DNA of 45,067 nt from a virus. A program made the position numbers and the translations under genes. This document shows positions 39,592 to 45,067 of the stretch, piece after piece; positions within the stretch are counted from its first letter, which is position 1; each line of letters opens with the position of its first letter. Location: IMG/VR virus record IMGVR_UViG_3300031507_000011, positions 1-45,067 of that record; one strand, 5' to 3'. The notes under the pieces were generated by a model. It was not told where the DNA came from and searched no databases. It saw only the letters and a program-made list of their open reading frames with translations.

Positions 39592-41370
39592 TTGGCCTAC
39601 GAGCTGACCACCGCCGCCACCGATCCTGCCCCGCCATCACGGCTCGGTCGGCTCGTTTCCGAGCGGGAGTTCAATCTCGTCACGGCAATCCTGCGCGAGT
39701 TCTCACAGTACCAGACGCGCCGAAGCATGTTTGCGATGCAATGGGAAGAGGTAGCCCAGCTCATCCTGCCGACGGCGCGCAACACATTCTTCTATCAGAG
39801 CTACAACACGCCTGGCCTGAAGAAGACCCAGCAGCAGGTCGATGCCACGGGCGCACTGGCGCTGCATCGTTTTTGCGCCATCGCCGATTCGCTGGTGACG
39901 CCGCGCAACATGCAATGGCACGGCCTGTCCTGCGACGACTATATCAAAAAGGACATCGCGGTCAGGCTATGGCTGGAGAGCATGGCGCGGAAACTGTTCA
40001 AGATGCGCTACGCGGCGCGCGCCAACTTCGCGGCCTCGAACTACAAGAACTGGCAATCGACCGGCGCGTTCGGCAACGCCACCATGTATACCGATGCCTA
40101 TGACGACCGCTGGCATGGCGGCGGCCGCGGCCTGCGCTACAAGTCGGTGCCGCTCGGCGAGACATTCTTCGGCGAGAACCATCAGGGCCAGGTCGATCGC
40201 ATGATCCGCTGGTTCCGCCTGACGCCGTATCAGGCCGTGCAGAAGTGGGGCCGCGAGTGGCTGCCTGACGCGCTGGTCGCGCCGCTGCAGCAGGACAGCC
40301 AATGGCGCTACAACTTCCTGCATTGCGTCCGGCCGCGCGATCTCGGCGAGTACGATCCCAGTGCGTTCGACCATCGTTCGATGCCGTTCTCATCCTATTA
40401 CGTCTCGATCGAGGGCCGCTGCCTGATGGCCCCTGAGAGTGGCTATCGCACCTTCCCGTTCGCAGTCAGCCGCTACGAGCAGGCGCCGGACGAGGTCGAG
40501 GGCAGGGGACCGGCCCAGATCGTGCTGCCCGGCCTGAAGACCCTGAACGCCGAGAAATCGATCTTCCTGAAGACCGGCCACCGCGGCGCCGATCCGGTGC
40601 TCTTGATCGCCGACGACGGGCTGGTGGGCATGGATCTGCGGCCCGGCGCGCAGAACAAGGGCGGCGTCACCGCAGACGGCAAGCCGCTGGTGCATATCCT
40701 GCCGACCGGCGACATCAAGATCACGCTGGAGATGATGCAGGAGGAGCGCGGCATCATCGACGACACGTTCCTTGTCTCGCTGTTCAAGGTCCTCTCGGAA
40801 AATCCGAACATGACCGCGACGCAGGTGGTGGCGCTGGTCGCCGAAAAGGGCATGCTGGTGGCGCCGACCTTGGGGCGGCAGCACACCGAATATGTAGGCT
40901 CCGGCCTCGTTCCGCGCGAGATCGACGTGCTGTTCGAGCTCGGGCTGATCGATCCGCCGCCGCCACGACTGATCGAGGCCGCAGGCAATTCAAGGCGCAA
41001 CCTGCTGTCGCTGATCGAGGTCACCGATACCTCGCCGCTGTCGAAGGCGGCGCAGATGGGCGAGGCGGCCGGCTTCAACCAGTGGATCGAGAACCTGACC
41101 AAGGTCGCCTCGGAAATGCAGGATCCGAGCTGGCTCGATGGTGTCAACTCAGACGCGGCCTCGGCCGACCTCGCCGACATCTATAGCGTGCGGGAGAGCT
41201 GGAAGGCGACCCCGGACCAGATCGCGCAGAAGCGCAAGGCGCGCGCCGGCGCCCAGCAGCAACAGGCCCGGATCGCCGCGATGCCGGGTGAGGCAGCGAT
41301 GCTCAACGCCCAGTCCAAGGCGCAGGCCAACCCGGCCGCGCTGCCGCAACAGCAGGGGGCGCCCGCATGA
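39592..41370 (+). CDS. Portal (head-tail connector) protein
   Basis: 592 residues from TTG 39592, the first codon after the previous stop. FNLVTAILREFSQYQTRRSMFAMQWEEVAQLILPTARNTFF, LALHRFCAIADSLVTPRNMQWHGL and the GEGWGR-like GREWLPDALVAP, together with LPGLKTLNAEKSIFLKTG.. and GRQHTEYVGSGLVPREIDVLFELG, are the features of the T7 gp8-type Head-tail_con family. The 12-subunit ring forms the DNA gate of the capsid. The Ala/Gln-rich C-terminus (QQQARIAAMPGEAAMLNAQSKAQANPA) faces the capsid interior. It overlaps the next gene by four bases. Confidence 0.92.
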   Translation: MAYELTTAATDPAPPSRLGRLVSEREFNLVTAILREFSQYQTRRSMFAMQWEEVAQLILPTARNTFFYQSYNTPGLKKTQQQVDATGALALHRFCAIADSLVTPRNMQWHGLSCDDYIKKDIAVRLWLESMARKLFKMRYAARANFAASNYKNWQSTGAFGNATMYTDAYDDRWHGGGRGLRYKSVPLGETFFGENHQGQVDRMIRWFRLTPYQAVQKWGREWLPDALVAPLQQDSQWRYNFLHCVRPRDLGEYDPSAFDHRSMPFSSYYVSIEGRCLMAPESGYRTFPFAVSRYEQAPDEVEGRGPAQIVLPGLKTLNAEKSIFLKTGHRGADPVLLIADDGLVGMDLRPGAQNKGGVTADGKPLVHILPTGDIKITLEMMQEERGIIDDTFLVSLFKVLSENPNMTATQVVALVAEKGMLVAPTLGRQHTEYVGSGLVPREIDVLFELGLIDPPPPRLIEAAGNSRRNLLSLIEVTDTSPLSKAAQMGEAAGFNQWIENLTKVASEMQDPSWLDGVNSDAASADLADIYSVRESWKATPDQIAQKRKARAGAQQQQARIAAMPGEAAMLNAQSKAQANPAALPQQQGAPA

Positions 41371-41663
41371 CCCCCGAACAGGCGCTGGCTGTCTTCGATG
41401 ACTGCAAGCGCGCCTACATTCTCACCTTCGGCACGGATGCCGGTCGCACCGTGCTTGCCGACCTAGCCAAATTCTGCCGCGCCAATCAGAGCACGGCAGT
41501 AGCCGGAGATCACGACCGCACCTGGGCCCTGATCGGCCGGCGCGAGGTCTATCTGACGATCCGTGACTATCTCGACCTGACACCGGAGCAACTGGTGGCC
41601 AGATTTACCAGGCCCGCGCAAGGAGCGATAAGCCATGACGACCGAACTACCCCTCCCGACTGA
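41367..41663 (+). CDS. Bbp19-like protein
   Basis: 98 residues, MTPEQALAVFDDCKRAYILTFGTDAGRTVLADLAKFCRANQSTAV...HDRTWALIGRREVYLTIRDYLDLTPEQLVARF. The F.T..GR.VL.DLA.F pattern and the late GRREV...I match the Bbp19-like domain coded between portal and scaffold in BPP-1-like podoviruses. Its place here is the same. Molecular role unknown. Confidence 0.75.
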   Translation: MTPEQALAVFDDCKRAYILTFGTDAGRTVLADLAKFCRANQSTAVAGDHDRTWALIGRREVYLTIRDYLDLTPEQLVARFTRPAQGAISHDDRTTPPD

Positions 41664-42540
41664 CCACGTTCATTTCTTCAATCACCACACCGGCCGCCCG
41701 CGCTTTCATTTCGATGAGGCCCCGCCTCCCGCGCCACCTCCTGCGCCACCGCCGCCCGCAAAACCATGGCATGACGGCGTCGAGCCGGAGATCATCGGCC
41801 ACTGGAACAACAAGGGCTGGAAGCTCGACTCGGCGCGCGACGTCGCACTGGCCGCCACCAAGCAGGCGCGTGAAGCCGAACGGCATTTCGGCGTCCCGGT
41901 CGAGCGGCTCCTGAAGTTGCCCGACGCCACCGCCAAGCCGGAGGAGTGGGCCCCGGTCTACCAGCGCCTGGGTGCGCCGAAGGAGGCCAAGGAATACGAC
42001 TTCGCCGGCATCAAGTTCGCAGGCGCCGACCTCGAGGCTGAGTTCGCCGAGGCGATGCGTGCCAGCCTGTTCGCGGCCTCGGTGCCCAAGGACAAGGCCA
42101 ACTCCATTGTCGCCGGCGTGGTGAAATACATGGAGGACGCCGACGCCGCGGAGACCACGATCACGGCCGGCAAGGTGGCTACCGAAAAGGCCGATCTCGC
42201 CAAGAACTGGGGACCCGCCAAGTTCGACATGAACATGCTGCAGGCCAAGGAGGGTGCCAAGCGCGCCGGCATGACCGAGGAGGCTGTCGCGGCTCTGGAA
42301 GGCCAGGTCGGCTATGCCAAGGTCATGGAGCTGTTCCGCCGCATTGGCGCATCCAGTGCCGAATCGGTCTTCCACGAGGGCAGCAGTGACGCCTCGATCA
42401 ACACTCGCACTGGCGCGATCGCGCGGCTGCAGGAGCTGGAGGCTGACAAGGGCTGGGGCAAGAAGTTCAAGGCGGGCGACGCCACGGCCAAGGCCGAATG
42501 GTCCTCGTTGATGGCATTGATCAACGGCGAAGCCGCATAG
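41635..42540 (+). CDS. Capsid scaffolding protein
   Basis: 301 residues. After a His-containing start and a Pro-rich stretch (APPPAPPPAPPPPAK), the segment WHDGVEPEIIGHWNNKGWKLDSARDVALAATKQAREAERHFGVPVERLLKLPD is the usual scaffold motif (W..G..PE..G...NKGW). The rest is helical and acidic (EFAEAMRASLFAASVPKDKANSIVAGVV). It lies directly before the capsid genes, as scaffolds do, and should be ejected or lost on maturation. Overlap with the Bbp19-like gene is 29 bases. Confidence 0.85.
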   Translation: MTTELPLPTDHVHFFNHHTGRPRFHFDEAPPPAPPPAPPPPAKPWHDGVEPEIIGHWNNKGWKLDSARDVALAATKQAREAERHFGVPVERLLKLPDATAKPEEWAPVYQRLGAPKEAKEYDFAGIKFAGADLEAEFAEAMRASLFAASVPKDKANSIVAGVVKYMEDADAAETTITAGKVATEKADLAKNWGPAKFDMNMLQAKEGAKRAGMTEEAVAALEGQVGYAKVMELFRRIGASSAESVFHEGSSDASINTRTGAIARLQELEADKGWGKKFKAGDATAKAEWSSLMALINGEAA

Positions 42541-42544
42541 GAGC

Positions 42545-42886
42545 ATGGACATGACCGAGATCCAGATCATCGAAGACGAAGACGAGAAGCCCGCCCGGCC
42601 CGCCCGCAAGCCAATGAAGAAGAAGGCCAGGAGGAAGGTCAGGGCTGCCCCGGCAGCCCTGAAGCGCACCCCGGCGCCAGCCGGCTCGCCGCTTGCCGGC
42701 CTCACCGCGCTCGACTGCGCCTCGGGCTGCAAGGTCGGCTGCTGCGCCATCTCCGGCGTCGGCATCTGCGCGCATCCGGCCAAGGGCGGCTTGCAGGCCA
42801 GTCTGCAGAACGACAAGAGCATGCGGATGTACAATCAGGCCAAGCAGATCATCGCCGGCCTCAAGCTGAAGATAGGTGAGACATGA
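42545..42886 (+). CDS. Small Lys-rich, Cys-containing protein
   Basis: 113 residues. The N-terminal 45 are acidic, then very basic (ARPARKPMKKKARRKVRAA). Residues about 55-80 contain ALDCASGCKVGCCAISGVGICAHPAKGG, with five Cys that could bind metal or stabilise a fold. The C-terminal helix is MRMYNQAKQIIAGLKLKIGE. Function unknown. Confidence 0.55.
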   Translation: MDMTEIQIIEDEDEKPARPARKPMKKKARRKVRAAPAALKRTPAPAGSPLAGLTALDCASGCKVGCCAISGVGICAHPAKGGLQASLQNDKSMRMYNQAKQIIAGLKLKIGET

Positions 42887-43065
42887 GACTGGAGCTGCGC
42901 CGCGACATCGGCGGCACCCATTTCGTGATCTGCCTGATCGGCGAGCGCCGCAGCGGTGATGCCATCGCAGTGCCGCTGTCGCCAGACCTAAGCAACCGGA
43001 TTGAGACAATGCTGCTACTGGAGGGTATCCAGACCGAACTTCCGGTATTCGAAAGGAGTGGATAA
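42883..43065 (+). CDS. Small protein of head module
   Basis: 60 residues, MRLELRRDIGGTHFVICLIGERRSGDAIAVPLSPDLSNRIETMLLLEGIQTELPVFERSG. A small beta-rich protein overlapping both neighbours (ATGA before, TAATG after). No family recognised. Confidence 0.55.
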   Translation: MRLELRRDIGGTHFVICLIGERRSGDAIAVPLSPDLSNRIETMLLLEGIQTELPVFERSG

Positions 43066-43244
43066 TGCCTAGCGTTTCACAGGCCCAACACGGCATGGCC
43101 ATGATGTCCCGCACCGCCGCCGGTCGCGCCAAGCTCCGCGCGCACGGCAAAAAGCCGATGCCGATGAGTGCGGCGAACGACTTTATGGCTGCCGACAAGG
43201 GCCGAAAAATTGGCAAGCTGGCGCGGCACGTGAAGAAGAAATAG
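43065..43244 (+). CDS. Small basic protein (DUF3008-like)
   Basis: 59 residues, MPSVSQAQHGMAMMSRTAAGRAKLRAHGKKPMPMSAANDFMAADKGRKIGKLARHVKKK. The pattern MP.VS.AQ...M......G.......PM..A..F..ADKGR is that of small basic phage proteins related to DUF3008. It has an aaaggag ribosome site (43051-43057) and ends exactly at late repeat copy 6. Confidence 0.65.
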   Translation: MPSVSQAQHGMAMMSRTAAGRAKLRAHGKKPMPMSAANDFMAADKGRKIGKLARHVKKK

Positions 43245-43258
43245 CGGTGCGTTGATCC
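43244..43258 (+). promoter_or_regulatory. Late-region repeat element, copy 6
   Basis: GCGGTGCGTTGATCC. Its first G is the last base of the previous TAG, exactly as in copy 2; the final four bases diverge. The capsid start is 258 bases away, unlike the 42-44 of the other copies, so a long leader lies between. Confidence 0.55.
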
Positions 43259-43501
43259 GCAGATAGACACACCGCATGTTCGGCCCGTTGCGCAAGCGCG
43301 CCACAGGGATGCAGGAGGAGGGCGCCGCACGGACCCCGATCCCGCATCCCGCACGGCCCCGGAGTAGCCAACCCCCGCAAGGGACAAGTCAGGCTCGGGT
43401 GAGTAGACGGCCCCCGTCAAGGACAAGGCTGAAGACCATGACCCCTGCGCAACCGCGCGGACAAGGTCGCGATCATCACCTCATTCCGACACGGGATAGC
43501 C
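43259..43501 (+). promoter_or_regulatory. Long leader of the capsid gene with tandem repeat
   Basis: 243 bases with no supported gene. Two imperfect tandem copies begin at 43362 and 43401 (39-base period); each has GAGTAG, then a C-run ending CCCCCG, then GGGACAAG or AGGACAAG and GCT. The reading frame open from ATG 43276 runs out of frame into the capsid gene and has no protein-like sequence, so it is discounted. A structured leader controlling the most abundant protein is possible. Confidence 0.4.
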
Positions 43502-44455
43502 ATGTCCGAAAATCTGCCCAAACTATTCACGACCCAGTTTTCGAGCCTCCTGAAGATCAACCTGCAGCAGTCCGAATCGATGCTGCGCGGGCGGGTCATG
43601 GAGGGCTCGCATGTCGGCAAGCAGGCCTCCCCGGTCCAGTATGTGGGACCGGTGCAGGCCAAGACGCCGCTGGGCCGCTTCGCTCCGCTGGTACCCGCCG
43701 TCGAGGACTTCAGCCGCCGCTGGGTGGTTCCGGTCGACAAGGATGTCGGCCCCTCCATGATCGATACCTTCGACAAGCTGAAGACCGCGATCGACCCCAC
43801 TTCAGAATATGCCGCCGTGCACGCCGCCGCCGTCGCCCGTGAATGGGATGACCGCGTGATTGCATCGGCCTTTGGCGCCGCGCTGCTCGGCGACGGCAAT
43901 ATCGGTGGCACCTCGGGCGGCGTCTTCACGACCGAGAATTTCAACACCGGCTCGACCGTCACCGGCGCCGGCTTCCAAGTGCCCTCGACCTTTGGCTCGA
44001 CCGCGGCCTGCGGCCTCACCGTGCAGAAGATGATCGAGGCCAAGCGTGCCTTGCGCAAGTTGCAGGTGCCGCAGAGCGAGCCCAAGACCTGGGTCACCAA
44101 CAGCCAGGGCGAATCCGATCTGCTCAATCAGGTGCAGGTGGTCTCGACCGAGTTCAACGACCGTCCGGTGCTGACCGATGGCTCGGTCTCGCGCTTCCTC
44201 GGCTTCGACATCGTCTATTCCGAACGCCTGTCGAGCGACGGCGCGACCCGCCAGAACATGGCCTTCGTCAAGTCCGGGCTCTACCTCGGGCTCTGGATGG
44301 ACATGACGACCAACGTCAGCCAGCGCTTCGACATCACCGGCCTGCCCTATCAGATCTACACCATGATGTCGTCCGGCGCGACGCGACTGGAGCCGGGCCG
44401 GCTGCTGCAGGTCATGTGCGCCGATGGCTCGGCCGCGGCCGACGTGACCCCGTAG
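43502..44455 (+). CDS. Major capsid protein
   Basis: 317 residues. MSENLPKLFTTQFSSLLKINLQQSESMLRGRVMEGSHVGKQASPVQYVGPVQAKTP is the N-arm, followed by FAPLVPAVEDFSRRWVVPVDKDVGPSMIDTFDKLKTAIDPTSEYAAVHAAAVAREWDDRVIASAFGAA, a helix-rich segment typical of this podovirus capsid family (BPP-1 Bbp17-like). A-domain elements include EPKTWVTNSQGESDLLNQ and SRFLGFDIVYSERL. It follows the scaffold and a long leader, and should assemble the icosahedral shell. Confidence 0.88.
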   Translation: MSENLPKLFTTQFSSLLKINLQQSESMLRGRVMEGSHVGKQASPVQYVGPVQAKTPLGRFAPLVPAVEDFSRRWVVPVDKDVGPSMIDTFDKLKTAIDPTSEYAAVHAAAVAREWDDRVIASAFGAALLGDGNIGGTSGGVFTTENFNTGSTVTGAGFQVPSTFGSTAACGLTVQKMIEAKRALRKLQVPQSEPKTWVTNSQGESDLLNQVQVVSTEFNDRPVLTDGSVSRFLGFDIVYSERLSSDGATRQNMAFVKSGLYLGLWMDMTTNVSQRFDITGLPYQIYTMMSSGATRLEPGRLLQVMCADGSAAADVTP

Positions 44456-44464
44456 GAGAGCGCA

Positions 44465-45001
44465 ATGACTGTCGAAAACCTGAAATCCACCTCGATCACC
44501 AATCTCGACGCCAACCCCGTGGTCGCCAGCACGGCCGGTGAAGGCGCGGTTGCGGTCCAGTACGTGCAGACCGAATACGTCACGATCTCCGCATTGGCGT
44601 CGGTCACCTCGACCTATCGCATAATGCGCGTGCCGACCACGGTCAAACTCAAGGAACTGATCCTCGAGAGCGATGCGCTGGGTGGAGGCCGCATCAACAT
44701 CTCGGCCTATTACAGCGACAGCACGACGGACGGAACCGCCGTCGCCAATCAGGGTCTGATCGTTCCGACCACCGGCGACCAGTTCTTCGCCAGCGACATC
44801 GATCTGACCTCCGCGCAGAACAACGTGCAGGTCCTGAACGAGAGCGGCAACAACACTATCGACCATCGCAACCTGCCGCTGTGGCAGGCGCTTGCGCTGA
44901 CGGCAAACCCCGGCGGCTTCATTGATCTCGTCATGGTGGTTCACACCACCGCGGTCACCAATGCGGGCAAGGTCGGTCTTCGCCTCAGCTATACGATGTG
45001 A
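44465..45001 (+). CDS. Decoration-like structural protein
   Basis: 178 residues, 9 bases after the capsid stop, ribosome site aggag. Beta-rich and Thr/Val/Ala-rich (YVTISALASVTSTYRIMRVPTTVKLKELILESDALGGGRINISAYYSDSTTDG, then QNNVQVLNESGNNTIDHRNLPLWQALALTANPGGFIDLVMVVHTTAV). It looks like a shell decoration or stabilising protein; position right after the capsid gene supports this. Its 3' end is repeated at the start of the window. Confidence 0.65.
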   Translation: MTVENLKSTSITNLDANPVVASTAGEGAVAVQYVQTEYVTISALASVTSTYRIMRVPTTVKLKELILESDALGGGRINISAYYSDSTTDGTAVANQGLIVPTTGDQFFASDIDLTSAQNNVQVLNESGNNTIDHRNLPLWQALALTANPGGFIDLVMVVHTTAVTNAGKVGLRLSYTM

Positions 45002-45067
45002 GTGACGCATGGCAGCGGTCAACTACTACCTCGGACTGAAGCGCGGCGCACCGTTCAACGTGCACAA
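44850..45067. repeat. Terminal overlap, copy 2
   Basis: Second copy of the terminal 218 bases. It carries T, T, T, C, G and A where copy 1 has C, G, C, T, A and G. It contains the end of the 178-residue decoration-like gene and the start of the following 80-residue gene. Confidence 0.9.
45009..45067 (+). CDS. Small virion-module protein, 5' end only
   Basis: The first 19 codons of the gene that is complete at 160-402, cut by the window end. Three synonymous differences from the left copy. Confidence 0.8.
   Translation, partial: MAAVNYYLGLKRGAPFNVH

Noticed and set aside
43276-43842. ORF opening 32 bases after late element copy 6
   Set aside because: It runs out of frame into the capsid gene, is Arg/Pro/Gln-rich without protein-like periodicity, and is best read as a shadow of the capsid frame.
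1-45067. Single-subunit phage RNA polymerase that could read the repeated late element
   Set aside because: No protein in the window shows the polymerase motifs; the largest protein fits an internal virion protein.
1-45067. tRNA genes and CRISPR arrays
   Set aside because: No cloverleaf-like or regularly spaced repeat arrays were noticed; gaps are too short or lack the needed stems. A tRNA scan would settle it.

Overview
The window is an essentially complete genome of a temperate, short-tailed (podovirus-type) phage. The first 218 bases recur as the last 218 bases (period 44,849), so the sequence is circular or terminally overlapping. The six mismatches between the two copies are all synonymous. 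The DNA is GC-rich (about 60% by eye). Several genes point to an alphaproteobacterial host, most likely in the Rhizobiales/Bradyrhizobium-Rhodopseudomonas range. These include a GcrA-type cell-cycle regulator and a 208-residue basic protein ending in a helix-turn-helix of a kind I associate with Rhizobiales genomes. The late module (terminase, T7-gp8-type portal, Bbp19-like protein, scaffold, capsid, T7-like tail proteins, internal virion proteins) has the order seen in BPP-1-like podoviruses.

Layout. (1) 35.4 kb through the end of the window and on from position 1 to 18.9 kb: rightward late genes. They run regulator, TerS, TerL, small proteins, portal, scaffold, major capsid protein, decoration-like proteins, a glycosyltransferase-like protein, tail tube and nozzle proteins, three internal virion proteins, two secreted-looking fibre/spike paralogues separated by an HNH endonuclease, then a lysis cassette rich in small membrane proteins. 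(2) 18.9-29.0 kb: a leftward early operon of many small unknown genes. Embedded in it are integrase, an excisionase-like gene, a cytosine-5 methyltransferase, an HNH endonuclease, RecT and a YqaJ-type exonuclease. (3) 29.0-29.4 kb: the immunity switch, a leftward CI-like repressor flanked by two mirror-image promoters whose spacers are palindromic operators (TTCAC-N5-GTGAA). (4) 29.4-35.4 kb: rightward early genes (Cro-like, a CII-position HTH protein, GcrA-like, RusA-like, a replication-type protein with internal iteron-like repeats, an HNH endonuclease, a TPR-GSCFA protein).

The observation I consider newest is a repeated intergenic element, GCGGTGCGTTG(C/T)TGG. It occurs six times, only in the late region, usually within 11 bases of the upstream stop codon. 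Five copies lie 42-44 bases before the start codon of the next gene, and four of those starts lack a good Shine-Dalgarno sequence. The copies divide the late region into units: regulator; terminase; portal-scaffold; capsid; tail-internal proteins; fibres-lysis. This looks like a phage-specific late promoter or a leader element. No phage RNA polymerase was recognised, so what reads it is open. Other points of interest: a small membrane-protein gene transcribed against the immunity operon from its own good promoter, carbohydrate-binding-like modules inside the tail tube and nozzle proteins, GSCFA and glycosyltransferase-like genes among the structural genes, and a tandem-repeat leader before the capsid gene.
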